Shown in pieces: positions 52,788 to 64,000 of a DNA stretch of 64,000 nucleotides. Origin of the DNA: Ulva prolifera (lineage: Eukaryota; Chlorophyta; Ulvophyceae; Ulvales; Ulvaceae). Below the pieces are notes generated by a model that was not told the DNA's origin, did not search any database, and saw only the letters and a list, made by a program, of their open reading frames with translations. Numbering within the stretch: the first letter of the stretch is position 1; each line of letters opens with the position of its first letter. Made by a program: the position numbers and the translations under genes. The stretch spans positions 7,755,315 through 7,819,314 of the forward strand of contig CM041199.1 in assembly GCA_023078555.1 (NCBI GenBank), in the 5' to 3' direction.

Positions 52788-55051
52788 ATGGCTGAGATTG
52801 AAGACCAGCCCGGGCAAGGACAGCTCATCGTCCACGGGGAGGCCGGCCCGAGGAGGAAGAAGATGATAAATCTTCTGAATAGGTCACCTTCGCCTGTAAT
52901 TTTGGAAGACTATGGCGAGCTTGAACCAAGCAAGTGCACTGTGGGCGGCCCAGGCATCGCTGGAGGAATCGTCGGCGTCTCGACACAGGTGACCGTCACT
53001 GCACGAGATACGTCCCACGTTCGCATTCGAGAGGGTGGTCACAGCTTTGTGCTGCAATTGAGGCACACGGGCAAAGGCAGCGAAACCCGCAAGTACGAAT
53101 CTGTTGACCACGGGAATGGGCACTACACGTTCTCGGGCGTACGCGCAGATCTGAAAGGAATGCATGAGGTGAGCCCTGTAACAAATCACTGGTGATAAAA
53201 TGCCCGCTTTTGCGAACTGCATGCCTGAAGTTGTGCGTGGACACTAACGAGGTCGTGTGCGTTCAGCTGTCGGTGGAGGTGAACGGAACGCTTGTAGGTG
53301 ATTCTCCTTATCTTGTCGTGTTTGAGATTGATGACGACGCAGAGCTGACCACGGAGAATGCTGATGGGACTATCCCAGTTGCCCGCAAGGTGTGCCCAGA
53401 AGTTCGGAAAACCTGAAATTTGAGATCGTGGTTGTCAATATCGATCGGGTAATTGCTCACATGAGACTGCGCTGTCAGTGTGTCACACATCTCGAGCAAT
53501 GTGCTCGTTGTACTGCTGCCCAAAAGCTCATGGTGCAATACATGCACTGCTGCAGATGCACTGATGAGATCGTTTGGTGCAGTCCGCCGCAACGTCAATC
53601 AAAGAGAGGATTGTGTTCGTCCAACGGATGAATCCTGTCATGACCAATGATGGCATGCTTGACATATTTGCCAAGTTTGGGCGTATAATGAAATGTGAAA
53701 AAATGCTGCCGGCACATGACATATGGATGTTACAATACTCACGCTCTGAGGTATGAATCTGATCACTCTGCTACCGGACAGAGCTCTGTACTGTGGCAGG
53801 ACTATTCTCTCGTTTATTTGCATTGACATGATACAGCAATGCTCGTGTTATTTGCAGGATGCGGCGGAAGCTATAACTGTCAATACCAGCGAGATAATGG
53901 GGTGCCAAGTGAATGTTGCACTGGCATCCAACCTGGGAGGTGTTGGAACGCATCCATTAATCATGCAACAGGTGTGCTTGCCTTGCCGTATGGCATGAAC
54001 TATGTATCGATGTGTTGTATTCTGGAGCAGTGCAGGACAACAGGGCTAAGGCTCTTGTTGTTGCTTCCTGATCATCACATGTTTCTAATATTGAATCAAT
54101 TTGCAGCTGCAACATATTCAAGCCATGCACTTCCAAGAGCAACAGTCCACATCATGGGCGACTCAGCTTGCCGCTCAGCGTGCTAGTATCCGCCAAGCTG
54201 GGGGTGAAGTGGAGGAGCTGACTGATACGCGCAAGCGTCGCAAGGCAATCGCGCTGATGGCGCGTCTCCAGGCCAAGGTTGTGCAGGCCAAAGCAGGGAG
54301 TGGCGGTGCTGGTGGTGTGGCAGGGGATGGCAGCCCTGGCGGTGGGACACCCGTCGGTGCGAATGGAGAGGATGGCGGGCAGGATCTACGTCATCAGGGA
54401 CGAGGCTCGCGCTCCAAGAGCCGGGACAGGGACCGCCATGGTGGGGGGGATGACCGAAGCAGGGGCGACCGAGGTGAACGGGGCAAAACTGATCGGGGCC
54501 GGCCTGACAGGGACATGGATGCCCGTTTAGGGGACAGAGACCGCGAGCGCCGCCCGCGCGAGGACGACGGCGATCGTCGAGCCAGAGGGTATGATGCCCG
54601 CAGCCGCGAACGTGGCCGTGAGCACGAGCACGACGGGAGAGGCGTTGACCGGCGGCCGGACAGGAATCGGGATGGGCAAGATCGGCGGCACGACGACCGC
54701 AGCCAAGGTCGCGAGCGGGACCGATACAGTGACCACCGGGGGGAGCACCGGAGCGAGTCACGGCGCAGGGCTGAGCCTGGCAGCGACCGCCGAGGCGAAG
54801 ACCGTCGCGTCGTTGACGAGAGGTCACATCGGCGCTCCCGAGAACGAGACGGTCGTTCCCGGGAGGGTGAGGCGAACCGGAGCAGGGAGGGGCGGGGTGG
54901 TGGGGGGAGCAGGAGCAGGGACGAGGACCGCTCACGGAGAGAGAGGAGAGGGGACGAGCGCAGAGGTGATGAACGCAGCAAACGGGATGCACACAGGCGC
55001 GAGTCTGCTGAGCCCGCAAGAAACGGACATGGCCGTTCACAAATGGCTTAG
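52788..55051 (+). CDS. Filamin repeat + RRM + RS-domain protein
   Basis: Five exons (52788-53168, 53267-53389, 53583-53750, 53858-53971, 54107-55051), all phase 0, give 576 codons plus stop. Residues about 45-150 form a filamin/ABP280 immunoglobulin-like repeat: LEPSKCTVGGPGIAGGIVGV, TQVTVTARD, DHGNGHYTFSGV, then VEVNGTLVGDSPYLVVFEI. Residues about 174-255 form an RRM-like fold (ERIVFVQRMNPVMTNDGMLDIF, FGRIMKCEKML, DIWMLQYSRSEDAAEAI, MGCQVNVAL), with RNP1 aromatics poorly conserved. About 263-320 is a basic helix, and about 365-570 is rich in Arg/Asp/Ser/Glu/Gly (RSKSRDRDR, SRERGREHEHD) like SR-family C-termini. RS domains act in nuclear splicing and mRNA export. A filamin repeat in this setting is not something I know. 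The role is inferred only. Confidence 0.85.
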
Positions 55052-58000
55052 TGATGTGATGCGGCGTGAGCCTCAACGTAGCTCATGTTGATGGCATGCA
55101 GCACGGGATTGTTTTGCTCAATGGTGTATTGTGTGGTTTGCCAGCTGTGACCTGCACTCGCGCGTTTCCAGAGTGAGGCAGCTTATGACTGCCCAAGACC
55201 TCGATGTTATGCCAAGGGGGCTCATTGATGGATCAGTTCAAAAAGACTCGCGTGCGTAGTAAGTTGCAGGTGTGATGTCTTCCTGCATGGCAATCTGCGC
55301 AGTCTGCTGTGGCAAACTGCTGTCCATGCAGCGTGCCAAGCAGGAGTCTATGGAAATATAATTTGAAATGGCAACGCTCGCTCCATATATCATGCCTGCA
55401 GGTGCAAGCTTGTGGTCCAGACTGCGTATACGTGGAGAGCCAGTATACCTAGGAGCTTCTGGCTGCGGACTGGTGGACTCGGCAATGCATACATCCGCAC
55501 TGTGTTGCCCTGTATTTTGGGCTTCGTCAGAGTAAGTTGATTGCTGGGTTTGACTGCAACATCCGTATATTTGTGCACTGGTCATTGTGTGGTCGTTGTG
55601 CCACGGTCCTGCCTGACATTAGCACAATTGCAAGCTCTAACCGGCAATGGTGGACTGAGTCAAGAACATGCCAATGTGGACTCTCGGTCATGCAAATGTC
55701 CTAGTGCTCAACTAATTTCCGAGAGTGTGATGGATGGACTCCACAAAATAAAACATTGCAATGCGTTGTTACAAATCCCCGTACGACTCCCCCCGTACTT
55801 CTAGGCCACTGAAAACTACACGCCAAGATTTCATCGCACTGACTCACCCCCCTGGGATCTATGGCTAATGCTTAAGGCCCACAGTCAATGCACACTCACA
55901 CACCGACCGCTGATCCACGCACATCCCACGGCCACCATGTCCGACGCAGGGTGTTCATGGGCTGCAGCAAACCCAGAAAGCGGCGCCGGGGAGCTGCGTT
56001 CCGCACATTCAGTCCACCCGCGTGTGGGTGGTCATGACGCAGTATACTTAGGTTGAGACTGACTGGTGCTGATAAAGTAAAAACAATCGGCTAGCCGATC
56101 GGGCAGCCCTATTTGCATTCTCTTTTCGCGGGAGATCTCCAACATGCAGTGCAGCCCGTGTACGCGGCATTCCACGCTTGAGAGCGGCTGTGCACACGAC
56201 GACTCGCGCTCTGTCCCGTTGCATCGCGACGGTGGCGTGCGCGCAGGTGGCCAGGTCGGAGTTCCCAAGGCCACCTGTGCACACGTGCGGCCTGCGCACA
56301 TCTCCGTCATGACGTGTCACCGTGCGGCCGCCATTCCCATGCATAGTGAGGGGTCCATCAGGACGTGCACAATTGTTCATCTAGCTGTCACCGTTTCTAC
56401 GCCGATGCGCCAAGCAGACACCGCCTATGCCGGAAACGCGCCTACATCATGCAAGTAAATGTGCAAGTTTTCGGAATCGTTTGCAGGTGAAACGGCGTCG
56501 AGACTTGCCCGCAGCGTTATCGTTGCGGCGGAGTAACGGAGCCAGCCCGTACGTATCCGCATCTCACGCAGCGAGCTGCAGCGCTAAACGTACGCGCCGG
56601 TGCATGCACTTGTGATGCATAATATTGCCGCTATCATGCATGCATTGTATCGTGTTTTGCTTGTATGCTGTGTGATATGCCTGCTGCACTGCTTTGTGCG
56701 CGTTGCTCTTCCGGATCCACGCCGCTCACAGCGCAGCAGCACGCTGCTGCGTTGGTCCAGCCCCGTGTAGTCTTCCGTAACAACACAGTAGCGCAGGCTC
56801 ATAGGCTTTGAGGCCTAGCCCAGTGCACAATTGTAATTGTTTCCTGCCTACAGCTGTATCTCTGCAGCGTGCAACGCCGGTACCAGATGTCACATCTAGA
56901 TACGAAAACAAACCCCAAGGCGATGCAGTGTTGTGCAAGTAAGCCTACTTAAGCAATTGCTGCGGAGTGTATGCAATCTACAGCTACGAGAACAGACCAA
57001 GCACTGCTGCTGGGGCACATGCCGGCACTCACAGACTCACTGTGGTCCTTGGCGGAGCTGACATTTCTCTGGCGATGCATTAGAAAAAGAGACCTCTCCA
57101 CACTGCGAGAGGGTCGATCGGAATGCAATGCATTACATTGCGGCTGCCAGCAACTTACTAATGCCACCTGAAGTTTGTTTCAATGCAGGCATCCATTGTG
57201 TCAAGCCTCTGCTGGTGCTTGGCAATGAACTCTGTTGTATTTCGAGACCAAGGAGCAGCTTGGGAAGCTCGTTCAAATTGTGGAGGTTTCGGGCAAGTTA
57301 GGTGGCGGCTGCCCCGGGGGAGCAGGCTAGCTATGGCTAGGGGGGCACACAGTGAAGCCAAGGCATCGTAGCCCTAGCTAGCATGTCTTGAGCGATTCTC
57401 TGCTGCGCTACCTGCATGCCTCGAGATACATTTGCTGTGCCTGTTCTTATCTGTGCCCAGTCGCTCTTCTGGAACCCTCTAAGGGTCTGCACACGTAGAG
57501 CACTGGCCTGGTGCAGTGAACATATGTCTCCGCAGCATGTCTGATCACCTGGGTCGACCCAGGTTTCTGAGGTCACCAATTCAGAACGGTGACAGATATA
57601 AACGTATGTACAGATTGGAATTGTCTCAATGCGCTTATGAGCAAAGCTACCCCTATCTTCAGATGTGTGACAAGGACAAAGGCAGCAAGGCGGGCAGCAC
57701 CGCGAAAGAAGCAAACAGACGAAGCAAACACACAGACACCCGCGCACGCGACACCCACCACGCCCAAAAAAAAAACCCAGCACCGGCGCAGAAGACACAG
57801 ATCCGTAGACCACGGCCGACACACAACATCACAACCACCAGCTCCACAACGCCCGCCTGTACGACAGGGCCAAACCCAACACACTGCCGCCTGAGGCCGC
57901 CCATCATGGCCGCCCGATTGCCGGGGGCCGCCCTGGCCCCAAGACCCACCCCCACCCCACCGAGCCACAGCACACCACGCCAGCCCGGCACACCGCCGCG

Positions 58001-58253
58001 TAGCCTCGCCGGCCCACGCCGCACCGCACCCAGGACAATGCATCGCCCAAGCCGTCTCCGCAGGCCCTGCACATGCCAACGAAGGCATCCCGCACACCCA
58101 CCGGACCCGGCCCACCTGGAGTCAGAGGCCACAGGTCGGTGGCGTCAAGCGGACGGGGCGCCCAAGGGGCACCCCACCGCTCAGGCCGGATGGATCTTCA
58201 GATGTGTGCCATCAACACATGCTTGGCTGCTGATCGTAGTTTCTCCACCATGC
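55052..58253. other. Intergenic, no supported gene
   Basis: 3' flank of the filamin-RRM-RS gene followed by about 3 kb without supported exons. The plus frame from about 57.5 kb is Pro/Thr/Arg-rich and could contain 5' exons of the gene at 58254, but I cannot show it. Confidence 0.35.
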
Positions 58254-59117
58254 ATGGAAAACAGAAGCATCGCGTTGCTCAAGCTGGCAGCTGCTTCACG
58301 TGCAGAGGCTCGCCATGTCAGCATGTTGGCCTGGGGGGCCCGACGCCGGTTCTTGCAATGCCTGCTAACACGTGACATGCGGTTCAACAAGAAGCTCTCA
58401 GCTCGTGTCTGCCGCGCTGAGAACTACACCAATGCACGCCGGCGCCACTTTCTGGCAGTGCCTGGCCATGGCGCCCACCTCGAGGGTCGTGTTCTTGCGC
58501 TGCTCACTGGTACCGCGATGCTGCCCGCCTCGCCGCCTTTTGTCGTTGTAACGCCTCCGAGGTCTGCACGCACGCACCGTGCACCTGCGCCGGGCACGCC
58601 TCGCGCGAGTCCCGCTGAATCATCAAGTTAATTATGATTGTCTCAACCAGCTCCTTTGTGGGCGTGCTTTGCGCTGGCACACTGTGCTTTTCGCATCCGC
58701 ATCGTGTACCACACGGCCATGCATATGAAGAAACAATGGTTTGGCCCCGCCTGTGCGCCCACGCTCAAGAGGCCGGTCAGGGTATGCGCAGGCACCCTGT
58801 GCGAATCTGCGCGATTCCGCATTGTGGCAATCCAGTGTTATGACCACTAGTGCTGCTCACCCTGCAGGGTGTCCATTGGCCAACAACTGCAGCATCATGC
58901 ATGCTGCTCCGAGAGTCTCGCAGCCCTGCGCCATGACTATGGTCACGCAGTGGACGTCCTGTGGTTGTTGCATCGGCAGGCACGCCTGCATCTTGCGAGC
59001 CTTGCGCCGCCGGCAGAGGAGCGTGAGCCGCAATTGCAAATTGATTTGCGCTGCATGTGGACTGCCAGTGAACCGGAGGGGTGGGCAGCACTGGCGGCTC
59101 CGCGCACCACCGTGTGA
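58254..59117 (+). CDS. Unknown helical protein (two exons seen)
   Basis: Exons 58254-58561 (ATG start, donor GTCTGC) and 58868-59117 (acceptor CTGCAG) match in phase 2 and encode 185 residues. The first exon is basic and Ala/Arg-rich (SIALLKLAAASRAEARHVSML, ENYTNARRRHFLAVPGHGAHLEGRV). The second is helical with HDYGHAVDVLWLLHRQARLHLASL and an acidic tail before TTV-stop. I recognise no family. The open frame continues upstream of 58254, so the true N-terminus may be farther left. Coding character is better than in neighbouring frames, but support is moderate. Confidence 0.35.
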
Positions 59118-60461
59118 GAGCACATGCATGGAACGCTGCACACGCGTGTCGCCGCCGTCTGCGCCCGTCCTTCATTTTCCATCCTGGCGCCGAGCTGGCC
59201 TCCGTCTTCCGTGGCTCCCAATGCCTTGGCCTGTACCAACCTGCCCGGATCTGCGCTAGCTATAGCTGGAGGCAGTTCGAAGCCCGAGGGCCCTAGCGGT
59301 AAACCTGTCTCAGAGATATAGGCTCAAGAGGAGGTGCTGAAGATCTAGTCTAGACTAGAATCTTGAGAGGCAGGGGCCCTGCAGTTGGAGCTGGCAGATG
59401 TGTGAGCGGCGCGTACGTGGTGCACAGATGTAGACCTGGGAGGTTGACGTCGCAAGGTTGACGTCGCAACTCTCTGGGCCCACCCTGTTGCAAGAGCCGC
59501 ATTCAGTACATTGTAGGCCGGCTGGCGAAGGATGCGGATCGATCCTACGTTTACATATTGATGTTCAGCTCTCTGCGTGTGCAGGCCCCTGTATGCAACC
59601 ATGGAGGTGGTAATGACAAGCTTAAGGTGACCAGCTCGACGAGGCTCTGAATGGCACAGTTGATTAATCAAAGTGAATTGATGTGTGTCTGCACCTACTC
59701 TGGCCGAACATGAGGCCTGCAAGTTGGCCATTGATGTTGGCCGTGAGAAGATGGCACGGTATGGCTGAATTCGGCATTTGGCATATATGCCATGGCATGG
59801 GATCCGGAACGGCCTCAAGTCCGGAACGGCCTCAAGTGTGGTGTCGGCATGCCTCGGGCTCTCTGCGCTCGTGCAGCTGGAGGAACAACGGGGTAACGGT
59901 CAAGCTCCGACTGTGCCACGCGGCCAAGTACGCCCAAAACCTCTGTGCCCTTCGACGGTGCCCTAGGCTTAAGCTTAAGCTTCCGGGATGACCCGCGGCC
60001 GTTCGTCTCCGCGGCCAGTCGTTTGCCTGACACCGCAGCACGTGTTGCTCCCCACTCGAGAGAACTCAACGTGATGTTGCCCTCTGTGTGCCTGTGCAGC
60101 TGCAACGAGCTCGGCGGTTTTCATCGCGACAAGCCGTGGCGCGGTATCCGATCAAGCTTGAACCGTGCATGCACGCATGCATGTTCGCGTTATCAGGACA
60201 ACGGCGTCGCCTATTCCACACTTCGCATCGGTCTATATCGAATTCGTAGCAACTGAACTTGGCCAAAGCGTACAGCGCAGCCGAATGCTATCGCAGCTCC
60301 ATCCACACTTCTCCACGGAATGCATATCGATGATCTTTGATCGCCTGCAGGCGTAGATTAGGTCGTGACTGCTTGTGCTTCGCACATCTGTCCCCGGGTC
60401 CAGGATAAAACTGTGTCCTGAGATCTTGGCGTGAGCCTTTTTAAGAGTATCTTTGAGCGTA
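59118..60461. other. Intergenic with a 17-bp tandem repeat
   Basis: No supported gene. CCGGAACGGCCTCAAGT is repeated exactly at 59804-59820 and 59821-59837, and AGGTTGACGTCGCA is doubled near 59440-59467. The first exon(s) of the membrane protein that follows may lie here. Confidence 0.4.
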
Positions 60462-63400
60462 ATGGCTAGACGTTCGCTGCTTCAGTCCGGGGCGACAGCC
60501 ACCGCGAGGCGGGATGTGAATAACGCCAATGACCTGTTCCAGGCCATTACGGATGGCGTCAAGCAGATCCACATCGTAGATCATCTCGATCTGAGAGAGA
60601 TTGAAAAGGTCCAGAAGCCTGACCAGGGCAATACGACGCTGCCAGATATCAGCAACATCGACGCGATGTGGGTGCGCCGGTCCCCCGCATCCAGATGACG
60701 AGCTAGCCTTCAATGAAGGTTTTCGAAGTCTTTAACCATGCCGTGTTGGTCCGTGTGTGGCTGTGCGCGTGTGACGCTTTGGTGTCCAGTATTCGCGTTG
60801 CAACTCGACGCGATCACTGCCGAGCGCCGAGCACAGTCGTTTACGCTCTCGCATGGATTTACGAAGGCAGGCTGGCTGCCGCAGTTTGAGGCGCTTATGA
60901 TTGACTGGCGCGGGGACCGACTTTTGACTGTTTTGCTTGATGTGCAGGGCACCTGTCCCTTCCCGACCAATGCAACCATCACTGGCTGGAATTTGACAGG
61001 TCCTGAGCTTCTTCAGCTGAAGCCTGCTCAGTGCATCGTTGTTTGCGACACAGACTGTCTGCGTGTCAGAGGCACTCCTCTGTGGCTTCACAACATTTAC
61101 CTGCGGTTCAAACGCACACAACGCAGCGACAAGCCAACGGCTGTTCTAGAGGACACGTCTAATGAGGTGTGCCTCCCTATACCCCTCTCGTCTACAGACG
61201 CGCACATCAGCAACACCCTCCTGATCTACTCCAGGCTGACTGCCTGCGAATCGCATGATTCCAGCAAACCTGCTATGTTTGTGTGTGGCAGTAGGGGATT
61301 TCGTCTTACCAGCGGGCATATCGTCTGTGTCGCCGTCGCCATGGCCTCCCGTGTTCCGCTTGCGGCCTGTTTGCATGAGCTGGACGGACGGATCGACAGG
61401 CTGGACCCCGAAAGAACCTTGGATGTCTATTATGGCAATGCTGATGCCTTCTGATGTCGCATTCGCCACGCAGGATTCCCGCAAAGACAAAGCTCGTTCA
61501 TGTGTCGTGCATGGCTAATCGCTGTGGGCTTGACAGAGAGTATGGCAGCGTGTCAACACTCTACACGTACCACTATCCGTCATTGTGGTGATTGACATGT
61601 TCATCTCGCAACCGGATCAGCTCGCTGTGCCTCCTTTGCTTGTCCACTCTTGGTTCACTGCCGAGTCTTTGAGACTGGCTTTCACGGGTCACTCATCACG
61701 CCAAGCGTAGCGATAAGCTCTTCCATCTGGCTTCTGATCCGCCATCTGTGGCTGCGCGTTCGAAGCGTAGCTGGTGTCACAGCCAGATGCAACAACCATT
61801 TGGTCACAGGTGACCATGCTCAAGTTGCACATGCCACACACAGCCCCACACCTCCAAGTGCCACCAACAAAATCTATTGCATGCTGAACACCTGGGATCC
61901 TGTGTTTACACGGAGCACTGGGAGCAGCTGCAGCCGACTACCTCACACTGCACATCATCACAAACCAGTCCAGCCACAGCTTGCCCCCCCCCCCCCCCCC
62001 CCCCCCCCCCCACTCCCGTTGCAATCCCACTCTTTCAGCGACCTAACAATAAACAACAGAGCTCGCGGTGCTGTTCGCATGCATGCACCACATGCGCCAT
62101 CGCCCACATGTCGGCCGGAGCGACCGCCTCTGCCTCAGGAGAAGTGCCCTGCTGTGCAGCGGCCTGACATGGTGACGGTCCTTGAGGCAGGCAACCTGTG
62201 GATGACGGACGTGACGCTCCAGGGCGACGGCCAGCCGGGCCGCAGCGACGCCACCCGCGGCATCCACGTCCAGGACTTCAACTCCAAGGTCTACGCCGAG
62301 AGTGCGCCCCCGCGCCGCTTGACGCTCATGCGGAGGAGCATCTGCCATCTGCCCCCGGTGTTCTGTGTGCCGGTTCTTTCATTGTTGGTAGTCATGCATC
62401 TGTGGCGCTGCGGGCATGCTCAGCAGGGGCGTTGTCACCATTGCTCATCATGTGTAAGGTGTTGCAGTCCATGCTATCATTACTCCACCTGCATCGATGT
62501 TCGGCCGTCGTCCAGCCGCTGCCGACCCCTTCCTTGAGCATGCATGAACCCCATGCATTTGTGTGCAGACTGCGTGTACGCGTCGCTCGGCGGCCGCCTG
62601 ACGAGCGTGATGCAGATCTCGATCGGCACGGCGCACTTCCGGAACAGCACGTTCCAGCAGCTCAAGCCGCGGGGCCGCAAGACGGGCGCGATCACGCTCG
62701 ACGACCGCGCCGAGCTCGCCGTCGACAGCTGCACCTTTGACCCCAACAACGGCGGCTCGTACGTCATCGGCCTCTTCAAGTCCACCAAGGTGCGCCCCCC
62801 CCTCGCCTTTGAGCAGTGTACAGCCGCCGCAGAACTTGAGGGACTGTCAAACGGTCCCTTCCGCTCAACCACGCCATCTCCCTGTGCCCCCTGCCGACCG
62901 CATACGCTGCATCTGGGGCGGACATGGTGGAGCGCGTGTCTCGGCACGCTGACGTGGCGGCATGCATGCAGTGGTACACCAGCGACACGACGCTGTACAG
63001 TCAGCCCCTGGCCAAGACTGAGTCGGAGTTCCTTGACTCGGACTCCGACTACGACGAGTTTGACCCCCAGCCACTCGCGAACATCCCCACCCAGAAGTTC
63101 ATCTCTGATGAGTCAGCACACTACGTGCAGACCCGCTCGGTACGCGCCCCCCTCCCAGAGAGTGTCCTCCAGGGTCCTTTTCCTCTGCATCACCGCCGCG
63201 TCTGGTCTTGCTTGATGCCCATAGGGCCGAGCCGGTGTGGTAGGTGATATGACTGGATACGACCTCCTGTTGTGTCGGCGTTTCGGGCCGGGGCCGTTCG
63301 CTATCCCGGGCTCGGTGCCGTTTGCATGTGTGACATGCAACAGCAGCATGCGTGTGCAGGCGATTCTCGGCGACCTCGACATCGTCGGCGGCGGCGGCGA

Positions 63401-64000
63401 CGGCGGCCTCAGCGGCGCAGCCATCGGCGGCATCATCGCCGCAGCCGTCGCGCTGCTGCTGCTCTTCATCGCCGGCCTCGTGCTGTGCGTGCGGCGGCGC
63501 AAGGCGCAGCGCGAGCGCGCCGACGCCACGAAGGACCTCGACCTCGGCCTCATGGACCACGACTCCGACTCCCTCGACGGCAACCCCAAGGCACGCGCCC
63601 CCGCTGTGCACATCCTGCTCAAATCTTTGTTGATGTAATTTGTTGGAACGTCGGTGTCTGTGGCTCTGCCGAGCGTTACAGCCCGTTCCGTTTGTTCGCC
63701 TCAGCCGCAGTCCTGCTCTCACCGTCTACACTTGGTACCTTGACTCCCTCCCGACGGTCACTCCGTGCTCGAGCCTGTGAACTCGCCCACGCATGCATGC
63801 TGAAGTTGGTACGTCCTAGTCCGAGGAACCGCCTTCCGGAGGCTGCAGTCACATCACCAAGGACCGGCGCTGCACGCGCGAGACATGATGCTCTGACAGA
63901 GGCGAGCGGTTTGTCTGGCATCGGGCTGAGACGCATCGCGTGTGTGCAGAGGCCGGCGCGCCCGGCGTCCCCCGGGCGCGGCAAGAACCCGTTCTCGTCG
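60462..64000 (+). CDS. Single-pass membrane protein with beta-helix-like ectodomain, partial
   Basis: Exons 60462-60671, 60948-61166, 62160-62301, 62569-62789, 62972-63139, 63360-63590 and 63950 onward are in phase, and the gene runs off the right edge. The start LFQAITDGVKQIHIVDHLDL and later repeats such as NLWMTDVTLQGDG, TAHFRNSTFQQL and AELAVDSCTF have the short-strand, N/T-rich pattern of right-handed parallel beta-helix (pectin-lyase-like) domains. After an acidic spacer (FLDSDSDYDEFDPQ) comes a Gly-rich hinge, a transmembrane segment at about 340-364 (IGGIIAAAVALLLLFIAGLVLCV) and a basic stop-transfer VRRRKAQRER, so the tail is cytosolic. The ATG used gives no signal peptide, so an upstream exon is probably missing. 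The ligand is unknown. Intron 6 starts GCACGC. Confidence 0.7.
61984..62012 (+). repeat. Poly-C tract, intron 2 of the beta-helix gene
   Basis: About 29 consecutive C, about 150 bases before exon 3, on the coding strand as in PRP8 introns. Confidence 0.9.
63591..63949 (+). other. GC-AG intron in the beta-helix gene
   Basis: The frame LDGNPK ends at 63590 and the intron begins GCACGC. The next exon (63950, RPARPASPGRGKNPF) is in phase 0 after GTGCAG. The frame fits without a gap, but no homolog constrains this junction, so it is less sure than the PRP8 cases. Confidence 0.6.

Overview
This is nuclear DNA from a eukaryote, most likely a flagellated microalga. The genes are rich in spliceosomal introns, and exons are GC-rich with mixed-composition introns. 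There is a plastid-type cysteine synthase with a transit-like leader, a plant-type Methyltransf_28 (DUF185) protein with a mitochondrial-type leader, and a Cep120-like C2/coiled-coil protein expected of a lineage that builds centrioles. I favour a chlorophyte green alga but cannot fix the phylum from sequence alone. All gene models are hand-spliced: I required conserved protein continuity, matching intron phase, and GT-AG (or GC-AG) ends. Six multi-exon models close in frame from ATG to stop.

Left third (1-16.5 kb): a sparse accessory region. It holds a cluster of minus-strand genes and fragments that combine a Skp1-like N-terminal exon with a leucine-rich-repeat body: one first exon at 404-126 running off the left edge, one full gene at 14811-11180, a degenerate copy at about 10.5-9.6 kb and a stray fragment near 2.8 kb. 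It also holds a small secreted-protein gene (about 8155-7701), a PIF/Harbinger-type MITE (6451-6943) with TAA target duplications, and a possible retroelement remnant at 4.2-4.7 kb.

Middle (16.6-38 kb): aspartyl aminopeptidase DNPEP (minus, 6 exons, 500 aa) lies head-to-head with PRP8, the central spliceosome protein (plus, 26 exons, 2371 aa, 21117-37975). PRP8 is intact. Its introns favour the donor GTGCGC, include three GC-AG introns, and are all in phase 0 or 2.

Right part (41-64 kb): densely paired housekeeping genes. Cysteine synthase (minus, 43450-41462) is head-to-head with the Cep120-like gene (plus, 44101-48066). The latter is tail-to-tail with the DUF185 methyltransferase (minus, 52398-48830), which is in turn head-to-head with a gene encoding a filamin repeat + RRM + RS domain (plus, 52788-55051). 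That domain combination is the most novel protein in the window and a candidate splicing or mRNA-linked factor. A two-exon unknown gene follows at 58254-59117. The right edge holds most of a membrane protein with a beta-helix-like ectodomain, one transmembrane segment and a cytosolic tail (60462 to beyond 64000), which also uses a GC-AG intron.

The genes form no single pathway. The recurrent theme is RNA splicing: PRP8, an RS-domain protein, an unusual donor consensus, and GC-AG introns.
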